Origin: Bromus sterilis
Taxonomy: Eukaryota > Streptophyta > Magnoliopsida > Poales > Poaceae
Length of the DNA: 64,000 nt
Reading direction: 5' to 3'
NCBI GenBank assembly: GCA_950022295.1
Contig: OX465598.1
Location: 182,027,501 to 182,091,500 of the forward strand
The translations under genes were made by a program, and so were the position numbers. The notes below the pieces were generated by a model. It ran no database searches, was not told the DNA's origin, and saw only the letters and a program-made list of their open reading frames with translations. Shown piece by piece: positions 22,782-35,332 of the stretch. Position 1 is the first letter of the stretch; each line of letters starts with the position of its first letter.

Positions 22782-22873
22782 TCCCTTTTTTTTTTTTTGG
22801 CTTTTTCGTGGACTGTAGGTATGAAGAACAGAACCAATCTAGACTACGAAAACTGGTAAATCTCACCGAGCAA

Positions 22874-22891
22874 CCTGGAAATCTGATACCA
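22874..22891 (-). other. Primer-binding site of C (initiator tRNA-Met type)
   Basis: The minus strand reads TGGTATCAGATTTCCAGG two nt after the 5' LTR. The first ten bases match the common tRNA-Met site TGGTATCAGAGC and then diverge. Confidence 0.75.
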
Positions 22892-22893
22892 CT

Positions 22894-23797
22894 TGATAGA
22901 GGCGAAGGTGTCCCGATGTTTCGATGAGATGGTGGAGATCGATTATGGTGGAGGCGACTTTCACGATCCGACTACGAACGTGCGAAGACGTTGCGCCTTA
23001 GCGATCGCTAAACCAACTCCGAGAGGTTATTGATCCCGCGGATGCACGATCAACCTGACCACGAAGGTCTAATTCCTACAAGCAATCGAAGAACAAGCAA
23101 GAACTAAGAATTGCAATCTGGATATTGCGAATATAAGATGAATGATTACGAAAGTTGGGGTTCCAATGAGGTCTTGGCCTGGTCGGATGACACAAACGAA
23201 GAGCTCGAAGTTGCGGCTATGGCTAACTTATATCTAATTAAAACCCAAGTCTAAACGACGCCCTAAGGGCTGTATATATGGGGGAACAGAGGGGATTTTC
23301 GTGACCCCTTGGAGGTGGGGTCCGAAAACAACCCTAACTCGGTTTCCCCACACATACGGACTCTAAAAACAGCCTATAATGTGGTATTTCGAAATTACAT
23401 GGGCCCAGCCCAATATTAAGGTGATGCAACACCTATAATTGCTCTTGGATGAAAATAATGAAGTGGCATCTCGTGTATTCCGTCCAAGCCTTCATGCATG
23501 CCTTATGGTGGCTTCAACGTGCGAAAATCCCCACTGTACTTTCCCCCGCGCGCACCTTCTTCTCCATTCTTGATCCCGCTCCAATGACCATCCTTCTTGT
23601 CCATGCTAGGTCCTTCATTCATAACCAAAACAAAAGTATCTAATTTAGGCAGCATCATATGTTCATGAACAATAGAAGGATTCGCAAGAAACGAAAGTAC
23701 CTGATAATTTAGTTGACGTGCACGTGCTCTAGTAACTGGTCCAGTATGTGTAGTTGGTGAGGGTATGGGTGTAACATTAGTAGGGATGTCCTCATCA
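22894..23797 (-). mobile_element. 5' LTR of C, 904 bp
   Basis: Matches 18454-19369 with about six substitutions. The TATA-like 'CATATATAC' lies at 23272-23280. It is bounded by the primer site on its left and the GGAAG duplication on its right. Confidence 0.93.
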
Positions 23798-24317
23798 GGA
23801 AGCTCCCAGAGGTCGATCCTCCCTCCGGCAGGGTGCCGGGAAGAAGTCTGCTGGCGCTCCCGATCTTGGAAGCGCGGCGGCGGCGGAACAGAGGCGAGAT
23901 CGCGAAAAGGGGTTCTCTTTTTGGAAGTTTCACGTCACGGGGAATATATAGGAGAAGGGGGCAGCCAGGGGGGCCACCAAAAGTCCAGGCACCCCCTGGC
24001 GCGGCCAAGCCCTAGGCCGCGCCAGGTAGCTGCCGGGGCACCTGGTGGTGGCCCCCCAGCCCTCCTTCAGGGTTCTGGAGTCTTCCGATGCGCTGAATTT
24101 TTATCTGATTTTTCCAGAATTTTTGGAGCACTTTTAATATGGGGGAAACCTGGAACAAAAAAATAGCAGAAAACAGAAACTGCCATAGGAGTGCACTGAG
24201 TTAATAGGTTAGTCCAAATATGATCAAAAGTGTATGAAAGTGTATCTAGATCATAGCAATATCACACAAAACATGCATGGAGCAAGCAGAAATTATCGAT
24301 TCGTTTGGGACGTATCA
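23798..24317 (-). mobile_element. H1 3' LTR, second part
   Basis: Continues the 3' LTR after element C and matches 55927-56447. On the minus strand the LTR starts TGATACGTCCCAAACG at 24317. It holds a GC-rich leader and TATA-like 'CTATATATTCC' at 23941-23951. Confidence 0.88.
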
Positions 24318-24331
24318 ACATCCCCAAGCTT
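24318..24331 (-). other. Polypurine tract of H1
   Basis: The minus strand reads AAGCTTGGGGATGT directly before the 3' LTR. The same core recurs twice inside the element (26443-26455 and 26500-26512). Confidence 0.85.
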
Positions 24332-27108
24332 AATTCATGCTCGTCCTCGAGTAGGTAAATGATAACAAGAATAATTTATGTGGTGACATACTAGCAACCA
24401 TATAAGAACTTTGAAAAGTAAAGCAATCAAGGTATGTGATTCAATTCAAGTCATAACATGCAAGAGTCTATATTAGCATTGAAACAAGTAACAAAAGAAC
24501 ATTAGGTGCAAGAGCTCTCACTGTCCGTGACTCGAATGTCTCCAAATGGTGTTTGCGTGCAAGAAGGGGATAGAGAATACGAGAAAAAAGTATTTTTGTT
24601 GAGAACTCAATCTATTAAATTTCACACTTGGTCTTCTTTGGAATCTTATCTTGACTCGTCCCCAGACCACTAGCCAGATACAAGTCAATTTGATCCACTC
24701 CTTTTCGATATTTTGAGCACTCATGCAATGGATGAGCGTAAGCACGAGAGTTGACACTTAGGATGGTAAAGAGAGAAATATGGTGGAGGAGGAAGACAAA
24801 AAGGTGAGAAAGGCTCATATCAATGAGGACAATCATAGGCGAGAAGGCCAAATGATAGATATGATGTGAGGAGTAGGGATTTCCATGCAACGGATGCACA
24901 TATGAGCTAAAAAGCTCTCCAATGGAACTAGTGAGCGTGCATCTAACTTGCTCTCTCATGAAGACCTAGAGATCTTTTGAGGAGGCTCATCCTTGTAATA
25001 TGAAAGCCAAGTTTTATAAGGTGAAGGTCCCCACATAGCTATATGCATGCATGATCATCTCTATGGAGTACAAGGATAAGAGGGAGTACTAGTGTGGATC
25101 TTTCAAAAGGATAGTAGTGTTGCCCCTATCTCTCTTTTTATTTTTACTTTTCTCATTTTTCTATTTTTTTGTATTTTGTTGGTGGCCTCAATGGCTTTTT
25201 CTATTTAACTCTCATTTTTCCTCTTTGGGATCTTTTATTTTGTCCACTTTCGGATCTTTTCCTCACTTAAGGGCAACACTCTAATTTACAAGAGGGTAAA
25301 GAAGATCTTTCACACTTTACAAGGTACTCATATCATAAAGAAGATGTAGCTATCATGATGTATGCAATGTATGCTGCTGCCAGTGTACCAGGAACATGTA
25401 TGATGTGCAGATCAAGTCATGAATAGGTGGATGTTGCATGGAAATATATCTCAGAAAGGCTATGGAAATGCCTTGATAGGTAGGTATGGTGGCTGTTTTA
25501 AGGAAGGATATAAGGATGTTTATGATGACCGAGTGTATCGTGAAAAGGGTTTGGATGTACCGGCGAAGGTGGACGCCAACTCTCGGAGTGAGAAGAAGGC
25601 AATGCACGGCACGGGAGAGGCTAGCAAATATGAGGAAGTGGAAGTGTCAACTTTCAATACTTACATTAGTCCGAAGAACTCATGCACTTATTATCGGTAA
25701 CTCTCAATCTAATAAGGAGGTTCACAAAGAGATAAGTACCCCGAGGAGGAGTGTATGGGGGTTTGGTTATCCTTGTGCATACTCGACTCATGGTACGTGA
25801 GTGTACTCTAATATCCGATCCCTCCAAAGATTAGCGATCCATCTAGTAGCTAGAGTTCTCAACTAGTTTTGTAGGTTTTGAAAATACACACGGATTTTCC
25901 AAAATACAACACCTATCACTAATAGGCTAGATCTCTTGACACCAAAAGTTCAAACATTACTCACCTCAATACCTCAAAACTATTGCAAGTTACTACAAAA
26001 ATTAAATAGCAAACTCAATTACCTACTTTCAAGACAAGACACAACTCAGTGCAACAACCAACTCTCTTAACAAGATAAACATGAAAACTAAAGAGATTTC
26101 TAGCAACAAACTAAACAAAAGCCAAGTCTCTTGCTAAAGACAAACTAAAACTAAAACTAAACATGGCAGTAGCTACGAAAAGATAAAGAACACACAACAG
26201 CAAAAAGATAGGCATGAAAAATCCAATGATGTGTTCTAGATTGGAGTGGAGCGTGTTTCTCTCCCACACAAAGTAAGATGGGGTCTAACTTGTTATGAAC
26301 AGCAAGGAAATCTAAAGAAAACTTAAAATAAAACGTAAGAGCGAGACACTCCAAGCATAGCACATACCACATGAAGTGATAAAAATATAGTGAGACAAAG
26401 GATGAACTGATGATTGTTGATGGAGAAGGGGATGCACGGAGGCATCCCCAAGCTTAGAAGCTTGAGTCTCCTTGAATATTTATTTGGGATGCATGGGGGC
26501 ATCCCCAAGCTTGAGCTCTTGACACTCACGGATCTTTTTTCATCATCTTCCATCGCACACTTGAAAACTCCCTTCATACATAACTCATCATAAGATGATT
26601 AGAAAGGTTAGTACTCTTAATAAAATATTTTTTCCCCACTGGATATAAAGATATTCTTGAAGAGCTACTGTTTCTCAAGATTGCCAATAGGTTTTTGCAA
26701 AGAAAAAGCAAGCTTAAGGTTTGCAAAAGTAAGGAGAGACAAAACGTGGCAGAATCTGTGAAAAACAGAACAACGGGTAGTAGAGAATTTTTTCGGGGTA
26801 CTTCTGCAACTCAAATAAAAAAACTCAGAACATACGAAAGTTTAACAATTGTATAGAGCATGATGTGTAAAACATTCAGCTCAAAAATATGAACTGGTGA
26901 TTTGATCCGATTTTTTCCATCAAGAAGACAGAATCTGTTTTCTGGACAGCATGTCACAACTTTTTCTTCCCTTATCATAAGAGGCTATAAATTGGCACAA
27001 AGCTTGAAAATAAAGATACAATGATGTTACTACATTAGTAGCAATCATCAAGACCACTAAAAACAGAAGTAAAAACATCTTGGGTTGCCTCCCAACAAGC
27101 GCTTTCTT
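24332..27108 (-). other. H1 3' non-coding module
   Basis: AT-rich sequence between the end of the protease frame and the polypurine tract. It aligns nearly throughout with 32524-35320 of element N. Short frames conserved between the two (about 25353-25607 and 33540-33845; 26157-26372 and 34345-34563) may be chance products of DNA similarity. Two purine-rich repeats identical to the core of the polypurine tract lie at 26443-26512 within hairpin-forming 'gggatgca...catcccc' sequence. No RT or integrase trace is present. Confidence 0.8.
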
Positions 27109-27287
27109 TTACGCCTTTAAGCTAGGCATAAGGCAAAAGAAGAATCTAGTTTTATCAAGAAAAAGAGAATAGCTAGCCCGTGTAACGGAATCAAATGGTA
27201 ACTTGATTTTATTTCTAGGGAAGTGTTCCATTACCTTTTTGAGAGGGAGTTGAAATTTTATATTCCCCTCCTTCATGTAAATAACGG
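27109..27287 (-). pseudogene. C-terminal end of H1 protease region, separated by M
   Basis: Reading leftward from the M boundary gives 'GAVIYMKEGNIKFQLPLKK' and 'MEHFPRNKIKLPFDS', ending at TAA (27109-27111). This directly continues 'CPIILGCTFLRTDGAV' encoded at 52730-52800 on the other side of the insertion. The two parts are one frame split by M and duplicated over AACGG. This C-terminal extension follows the protease in the plant gag-protease elements. Confidence 0.88.
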
Positions 27288-29932
27288 TGTAACAACCCAG
27301 ATTTCACAAAAATTAAAAAAATTGTTTTCGGTGTGAATTGTTTGTTTGCCTGACTTGTTTGCGGTGTTTGCATCCCTGATTTATCGATCGGCGATTATTT
27401 CCCCACTCTTATCTCGTACCGGATGGAGACCGACCCTTGCCACCCTGACACTCGACCTTGCGACACCGGGTTTCACCCGATCACCGTCGTGAAAACCGCA
27501 CGAGACCAGCCGCAACCAACGGAATGAAACTAGTGAACCATGATGCCTATTTGCATGATTCCTTTTTGCCATGCCTTCCCTGCCATGTCTACTTTAGTTG
27601 CATATCATTTGTGAGCATGTTTGCATTCATTATCCTGTTTAGGCAATGCTCTAAAGTGTGCTTCCTGATGTTTGGAAGATTGTGTTCCAAACTTGTTTTT
27701 CTTGTATCTTTTTAACTGTAACTCCGTTTGGAGTGTTCTTTATATGTAACTTGATTAGTTTTTCGTGTACTTGGTGTTTATTCTATTGTTTTCTGTTGTT
27801 AACCAACCTAAAATATGGTTTAGGACACAACAGTACCAAATCCTTTAATGATGGTGGAGCACTTAGTGTATACCATGTTTAGGGTGTTGCCTCACTTAAA
27901 TTGACTAGCATAGATAGTTTACTTTATGCTTAACCTCTTGTCATGTTTGTGTCCTATGCCATGCTTAAGTGAGATGCCATGTTAGCAACCTTTGTTGATA
28001 ACCTGTAGCTAAACAACTTGAACCATTGTAAACGTGCGGTATCATCGTGTGTGACGAGTACTCCACTTAACCTGTTAGTAACCGCTCTCGACGGTAGGTG
28101 CGATGTCTTGTGTTGCCTTCTTGTTGATGCTTGCTCGTGTTTGGTTCGTAGTAATAGATGCTTGCTGGTTGGTTTCTTTCCAGTGTTTCCTTCCTGTGTG
28201 CCTCCCGCGGTTACTCTCGGAGACGTTGCAAGCTTGCGATCAACTACACCTTCGGAACCCGACTTATCAACAGGCAAGGACTATACATTACTTATGATCC
28301 ATTCTATTTCAACCAGCGGTTTGCATGCTAGTCTAGGATAGGTTCGATGTTTGATCCTACCACATGTTTACAACCTCTTTCAAACCGATACAGCCATGTC
28401 CCCTCCTAGCAAACCTTGTACTGCTATGTTACAATTGCTCGTTGCTCAGTCCCTGCTTAGTATGCATGATTAGGATGCTACGATGTTATCCTGTTATTCC
28501 TTGGTTTGGGCTATCAAATTATTATATTGTTGTTGGTGATATGATTATTATAATGTTGAGTATACTCGACGAAGGATGGAAGGTCTAGGCTATCCCGCCC
28601 CGATGCTTTGTTCCATTCGAGTCACCTAGGATCCGAGTTTCAGGTATTGGTTTTAAGACTGAGCGTGCCTAACCGCGTGGGGGATTTTATGGGGTCCCCT
28701 TTTCTTACCTATCTAGCTTCAAACATTTCTACAGGTGGCCCAAGCTGATTTACCATTTGAAAACAATGCATATATGTCTGTCGGGTCGCTCCTAGCAGAT
28801 ATCCTTTAAAACAACCCGGACCAGTGTGGACTTTGTTTCCCTATTGGTCCACCCTTGGCCGGTGAGGGCCCGGGACCTCACGTGAGGTGTCCCGGCAACC
28901 CAAACCCTGTTGAGACGGAAGAGGTTGATCCGAGGGCGCGGCCGGCTTTTGGATTGGATGTCGACTCCCCGGGGGCCACCCGGATTTGTTCGTTGTTAGC
29001 TCGAGGGACCTGTCGTTTCAGATCTCTTGGAACTAAATCATAAAATGGTTGCCTGTGAAGGGTAGCAACTGAGAGAGATGGGCGGGCGTGCGGAGCCTTG
29101 TAATGGGAAGTTGGTACACCCCTGCAGGGTTAAATCTTTTCGAGAAGTTTTGTCCACGGTTATGGACGACTTGAGATCTACGTCCTGTTCATAGACAACA
29201 ACAACTGAGATAATCTTAATATATCTTGATCAACGTGTGTGTGCCTTGACTGCTTCTTCTTCGTCGGGATGCGAAGAGGAGGACAAGGATAGGATAGGTG
29301 TTATGATTGCGTAAGTAGGTGGATAGCAAGACTTGTTGGAGGCGATTCCTCATCTAATGCTTGGCTTCTTATCTTACTCTCTAGATCGTTAGCCACTTAA
29401 TAAATGATAGTGCGGCAGCAACCTCACCACTTACCCCATCCTTACCGTAAACTACTAGTTGTCCTAGAATGACGGTGATGAAGTCCTTGCTGGGTCAGTT
29501 GACCACTACAGTTGGATGCTGAGTACTTCTGTACTCATGATACTACCCCCAAACTCTTTTCAGGGTTCTCGATCGACAACAGGTATGGTGATCGACGTTT
29601 CGCGTGGAGACACAAGGACGAATAGTTAGGCGGATCCCGGTGGAGGGACTGGACCCGTGTGGTTATGGGGATCGATGTTTTCTCTTTGCCACTAGTCATT
29701 TGATTGTTGTATGTACTCAGACATGTATCTTCCGCTGTTGTATTGTATTAAGGCAGTTGTATGCCGTTTGTATGAGATGTTGTATCCATGTAGCTGTAAT
29801 GTTGTGATATCATGTTGGAAATCCGGGGCATATGGCATTGTCATATGTCGCGGTGGGACCGATATGTGCTTCGTCCCCGGATCTGGATGGAAACATCTAG
29901 ATCTGGAACAGTACGGCATATCGGGCTTTACA
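27288..29932 (+). mobile_element. 5' LTR of M, 2645 bp with central deletion
   Basis: Compared with the LTR at 59841-63436 it lacks about 1 kb between 'ccaaccaacgg' (27520) and 'aactagtgaacc' (27528). The missing part contains the TATA box and GC-rich leader. The remainder is collinear and ends TTTACA just before the primer site. Without the core promoter it probably cannot start transcripts. Confidence 0.88.
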
Positions 29933-30532
29933 ACTTGGTATCAGAGCCTTACCGACCGTAGGATACCTTCTCTGGCCGAAGTCGAGTCTAGGCAAAAACT
30001 ATTTTCTAGTTACTAAGTTAGTTATCGGAGAGTAGTAATCTTTTTACTCCTTATCCATGCTCTGTTCAGGACAAGTGTCGTAAGTGTTTTAATTCTCGCC
30101 TTACCCCCATCAAACTCTAGGATCTCGAGTGTGTGTAGTATCGAAATTGTTACAATGCTTTGCTTCAGAAGTATTGTCTCGATTCCGTGCTCAGGTGGGA
30201 ATTCCTGTAGTACCTTTAGCTTCTCCGATTTTGGGTATCATCTGGGTCATCCATTGCCATCCATCCTTTTGCCAGTGTTTTCACGACTTGCATCGAAAAC
30301 ACTATCCTTTGATCCGGTTATCGTTGTCGTTCCTCCTCTTGACACCGACGGTTTCGTATTTTTGACGATGTCGTCTCCCTGCGGAAGTTTATCTCGACGG
30401 AAGCTCGACATCGACATGGAGCTGAGTCCCTTGTTGGTGGTGTTGAAGATCGTTGACTCTCTTTTCTCTCGCCCCCCTCTCCCTCGAATCGTGCAGGATC
30501 CGGGACGAGATCCCTTGTTGGTGGTGTTGTAT
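29933..30532 (+). other. M internal region, 600 bp, no coding domain
   Basis: Starts with the primer site and matches the internal leader at 63437-64000. The frames here (for example 30131-30598) have no recognisable domain. A 19-bp direct repeat, 'tcccttgttggtggtgttg', lies near 30425 and 30511; the second copy abuts the 3' LTR. Such a repeat could mark the endpoint of the internal deletion. No polypurine tract precedes the 3' LTR. Confidence 0.75.
29936..29947 (+). other. Primer-binding site of M (initiator tRNA-Met)
   Basis: TGGTATCAGAGC, the usual plant tRNA-iMet site, 3 nt after the 5' LTR. Confidence 0.92.
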
Positions 30533-30947
30533 TGTAACAGCCCAGATTTCAAAAAAATTAATAAAAATGTTTTCGGTGTGAATTGTTTGTTTGCCTGATT
30601 TTTTTGCGGTGTTTGCATCCCCGATTTATCGATCGGCGATTAATTCCACCCTCTTATCTCGTACCGGACAGAGACCGACCCTTGCCACCCTGACACTCGA
30701 CCTTGCGGCACCGGGTTTCACCCGATCACCGTCGTGAAAACCGCACGAGACCAGCCGCAGCCAATGGAACAAAAACTCCGTTTAATAATTAAACGGGTTA
30801 TTTTTATAGCGCGCCGGAAAGTGTTATCGGAACGGTTCCCGCGCTAGGTAAACGCCGTCGGCTCGACGCGCTGATCCCGTAGTTTGATGTTTTACCCTAA
30901 TAGGAGGTCCTGCGGACCCCCGGCTGTCAGAAACGTAAACACCGCGC
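30533..30947 (+). mobile_element. 3' LTR of M, part 1
   Basis: Starts TGTAACAGCCCAG and is collinear with 57509-57923 up to 'aaacaccgcgc', where the truncated LTR of N begins. It stops about 50 bp short of the position of the TATA box in the related LTR. Confidence 0.88.
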
Positions 30948-32509
30948 TTCTCACCCAAGTGGAAGGTTTGAGATGTAGTGCAGCAGCCGTTTTCCCTCGG
31001 TGAAGATACCAAGGTTTCTCTCCAGTAGGACTCCAGAGATGATAAGTAGGTGTCAGCGGCGCAACTGACGCGGACCTGCACACAGACACAGATAAGTTTG
31101 TTCCAACGAAGTTCAGAGAGGTTGTCAATCTCTCCGTCTTGTTGTTTACAAAGGATAAAACACAAGGGATAATGATAGCAAGTAAAAGCAGTAAAGTAAA
31201 TATAGCTTGGAAACAGTAATGAGGACATGGACCGGGATAGGTGATGTTCACTAGTGATGTCTCTCTCCCAAAAGACGATAAAACTGCTATGCGAGGTAAA
31301 CAAATTACAGAAGGGCAATTGACAGGATTATGAACGCACCGCAATGCTAACTATGCTACAAAAGAAAGGAAGAGGCTCAAAAGAACGGGCAGTATGCCAA
31401 GATAAGTAGACCAAAATCCATCTGCATCTACTACTAATCATCCACCTTGAGATATCTATCCAGAACATCTCGCTGGAATTAAGTTGCGAGCCCCACCCAA
31501 AGTGTAAACCCAAAGCAACAGACAACTGCATTAAAAAGAACTCTGCGTAAAGTAAACAATCCTTGTAACCGCGGTTACAAGCACCGTTGTTTTCCCCCTT
31601 GTGGCAACAACACATCCCCTAGACTCATGTTTCTTTCACTCAAGCGTGTCATCGGGGGGCATGAACCCACAATCTAGCACAACGTTCCCTCTTTGAGTCA
31701 CTATCTAGTACTTGGCCAAAGCAATAAACAGCAACGGAGAACATGCAAGAATTACTTAGGAACAAAAAATATAAGAGATAAAAACCAAATATATTACTCT
31801 ATCACAATCTGAACATAATCTCATAATCCATCAGATCCCTCCAAACTCAGCATAGCAACAGCAGAAATATTACCAAGGTGCCTCGATCATGTAGGGCAGC
31901 TCACGAGGTCTAAACAATGAAGATCAAAGAGGGGAGAAGAACATCACATAGCTACTGATCACGGACCCATGGTCCAAGGAAAACTACTCACGAGACATCC
32001 GGGGAGCATCCATGGTGGAGAGGAGACTCCCGGAGGTCAATCCTCCCTCCGGCAGGGTGCCGGGAAGAGGTCTTCTGGTGCACCCGATCTTCGGAAGCGC
32101 GGCGCCGGCGGAACAGAGGCGAGTTCGCTGAATAGGGTTCTTCTCTCGGGGTTTTCCTGTGACGGAGAATAAATAGGCGAAGGGGGGCAGCCAGAGCTGG
32201 ACCAGGGGCCCCAGGCGCGGCCAGGGGTGGGGCCGCGCCGGTTGGCCGCCTGGGCCCCCCTGGCTCCCCTCTGGCCCCTCCCGGGCTCTTCTCGAAGCTT
32301 CCTATACGCTGATTTTTTCTGTATTTTTCCCGGAATATTTTCGGCACTTTTTATATGGGGGAAAACTAAAATAGAAAAACAGCAGAAAACAGGAACTGGC
32401 ACTGGGGTGCACTGAGTTAATAGGTTAGTCCAAATATGATCAAAAGTGTATGAAAGTGTATCTAGATCATGGAGCAAGCAGAAATTATAGATACGTTTTG
32501 GACGTATCA
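30948..32509 (-). mobile_element. 3' LTR of N
   Basis: On the minus strand it begins TGATACGTCCAAAACG at 32509. It matches 36747-38199, but has the full U3-side block (32280-32450) that the other LTR has lost, and lacks a 24-bp piece ('agtaatatcacacaaaac' plus neighbours) present at 38137-38160. It was probably shortened at its left end. Confidence 0.85.
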
Positions 32510-32523
32510 ACATCCCCAAGCTT
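32510..32523 (-). other. Polypurine tract of N
   Basis: The minus strand reads AAGCTTGGGGATGT next to the 3' LTR, identical to that of H1. Confidence 0.85.
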
Positions 32524-35332
32524 AATTCCTGCTCGTCCTCGAGTAGGTAAATGATAACAACATAATTTCTGTGGTGACATGCTAGAAACAATATAAGAAC
32601 TTTGAAAAGTAAAGCAATCAAGGTTAGAGATTCAATTCAAGTCATAACATGCAAGAGTCTATATTAGCATTGAAACAAGTAACAAAAGAACAAAAGGTGC
32701 AAGAGCTCTCGCTGTCCGTGACTCGAATGTCTCCAAATTGTGTTTGCGTGCAAGAAGGGGGATAGGGAATACGAGAAAAAAGTATTTTTTTTGTGTTGAG
32801 AACTCAATCTACTAAAGTTTCACACTTGGTCTTCTTTCGAATCTTATCTTGACTCATCCCCATACCACATGCCAGGTACAAGTCAAAACGATCCACTCCT
32901 TTTCGACATTTTGAGCACTCATGCAATGGATGAGCGTAACCACGAGAGTTGACACTTAGGATGGCAAAGAGAGAAATATGGTGGAGGAGGAAGACAAAAA
33001 GGATGAGAAAGGCTCACATCAATGAGGACAATCATAGGCAAGGGATGCCAAATGATAGATATGATGTGAGGAGTAGGGATTGCCATGCAACGGATGCACA
33101 TACGAGCTAAGAAGCTCTCAAAGGAACTAGTGGGGGTGCATCTAACTTGCTAGCTCATGAAGACCTAGAGCTCGTTTGAGGAGGCTCATCCTTGGAATAT
33201 GCAAGCCAAGTTCTATAGTGTGAAGGTCCCCACATAGCTATATGCATAATGATCATCTCTATGGAGTACAAGGATATAAAGGGAGTACTAGTGTGGATCT
33301 CTCAAAAGGATAGTAGTGTTTCCCCTTTCTCTCTTTTCATTTCTTTTTCTATTTTTTTGTATTTTTTTGTGGCGTCAATGGCTCTTTCTATCTAACTCTC
33401 ATTTGTCCTCTTTGGGATCTTTTAATGTGTCCACTTTGGGATCTTTTCCTCACTTATGGGCAACACTCTATTTTACAAGAAGGTAAAGGAGATCTTTCCC
33501 ACTTTACAAGGTACTCAAAACATAAAGAAGATGTAACTATCATGAAGTATGCAATGTATGTTGCTGCCAGTGTAGCAGGAACATGTATGACATGAAGATC
33601 AAGTCATGAAGAGGTGGAAGTTGCATGGCAATATAACTCGGAAAGGCTATGGAAATGCCTTGATAGGTAGGTATGGTGGCTGTTTTGAGGGAAGATATAA
33701 GGAGGCTTATGATGACAGAGCGTATCAAGCCAAGGGTTTGGAAGTACCGGCGAAGGTGGACACCAACTCTCGGAGTGAGAAGAAAGCAATGCACGGCACG
33801 GGAGAGGCTAGCAAAATATGGGAAGGTGGAAGTGTCAACTTTCAATACTTACATTAGTCCGAAGAACTCATGCACTTATTACCGGTAACTCTCGATCTAA
33901 TAAGGAGGTTCACAAAGAGACAAGTACCCCGAGGAGGAGTGTATGGGGGTTTGGTTATCCTTGCGCATCCTCGACTCATGGTACGTGAGTGTTCTCTAAT
34001 ATTCGACTCCTCAGAAGAGTAGTGATCCATCTAGTAGCTAGAGTTCTCAACTAGTTTTGTAGGTTTTGAAAATACACACGGATTGCCCAAAATACGACAC
34101 CTATCACTAATAGGCAAGAGCTCTTGACACCAAAAGTTCAAACATTACTCACATCAATACCTCAAAACTATTGCAAGCTACTACTAGAATTAAATAGCAA
34201 CCTCAATTACCTACTTCTCAAAACAAGACACAACTAAGTGCAACAACCAACTCTTTAACAAGATAAACATGAAAACTAAAAAGAGTTCCAGCAACAAACT
34301 AAACAAAAGCCAAGGCTCTTGTTAAAGACAAACTGAGACTAAAACTAAACATGACAGTAGCTATGAAAAGGTAAAGAACACACAACAGCAAAAAGATAGG
34401 CATGAAGAATCCTATGATGTGTTCTAAATTTTGAAAGTGGAGTGTGTTTCTCTCCCACACAAAGTAATAAGGGATCTAACTTGTTATGAACAGAAAGCAA
34501 AGCTAAAGAAAACTCAAAACTAAACCTAAGAGCGAGACGCTCCAAGCATAGCACATAACGCATGAAGTGATAAAAATATAATGAGACGAAGGACGAACTG
34601 ATGATTGTTGATGGAGAAGGGGATGCACGGGGGCATCCCCAACCTTAGACGCTTTAGTCTCCTTGAATATTTATTGGGGATGCATGGGGGCATCCCCAAG
34701 CTTGAGCGCTTGACACTCCTGGATCTTCTTTCATCAACTTCTATCGCACACTTGAAAACTCCCTTCATACATGACTCATCATAAGCTGATTAGAGAGGTT
34801 AGTACCCTTAATAAATAAAAACTTTCCCACTGGATATAAGGATATTCTTGAAGAGCTACTGTTTCTCAAGAGTGCCAAAAAGTTTTTGCAAAGAAAAAGC
34901 AAGCTTAAGGTTTGCAAAAGTTAGGAGAGACAAAACGTGGCAGAATCTGTGAAAAACAGAACAACAGATAGTAAAGAATTTTTTAGGGGCACTTCTGCAA
35001 CTCAAATCGAAAAACTCAGAACAGACGGAAGTTTCGTAATTGTATAGAGCATACTGTGTAAAAATTTCAGCTCAAAAAGATGAACTGGGATTTTTCTGGA
35101 ATGTTTCTGGTCACGAGGACAGAATCTGTTTTCTGGACAGCATGTCACAACTTTTACTTCCCTTGCCGTAACCGTAAGAGGCTATAACTTGGCACAAAGC
35201 TGGAAAATAAATATACAATGATGTTGCTACAGAAGTAACAATCATGAAGACACAACAAAAGCAAAAAGAAAAACCTAAATTCATTGCGGGCTGCCTCCCG
35301 AAAGCGCTTTCTTTTATGCCTTTTAGCTAGGC
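32524..35332 (-). other. N 3' non-coding module, shared with H1
   Basis: Collinear with 24332-27108 at high similarity. It includes the two internal purine-rich repeats (34634-34646, one mismatch, and 34691-34703). The similarity ends near 35320, where the coding modules differ. No conserved polymerase motif. Confidence 0.8.

Larger units (their letters stand above)
18454..23797 (-). mobile_element. Element C, CRM-like chromovirus lacking gag, TSD GGAAG
   Basis: A 5344-bp element with LTRs at 22894-23797 (5') and 18454-19369 (3'), a Met-type primer site, a polypurine tract and TSD GGAAG (18449-18453, 23798-23802). Only about 110 bp separate the primer site from the protease frame, so gag is gone. 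By eye the LTRs differ at six positions plus one 12-bp indel near 19096. The pol frame runs about 100 codons into the 3' LTR, whose TGATGAGGACATCC start resembles CRM-type elements. CRM membership is inference. Confidence 0.93.

Noticed and set aside
25353..25607. Small frames conserved between H1 and N 3' modules as possible genes
   Set aside because: The whole module is similar at DNA level and the frames differ in length and indels; there is no sign of coding constraint without a substitution analysis.
30131..30618. 155-codon and 123-codon frames in the M internal region
   Set aside because: They overlap on opposite strands, extend into the LTR start and have no recognisable motif; the related leader at 63437-64000 does not keep them.
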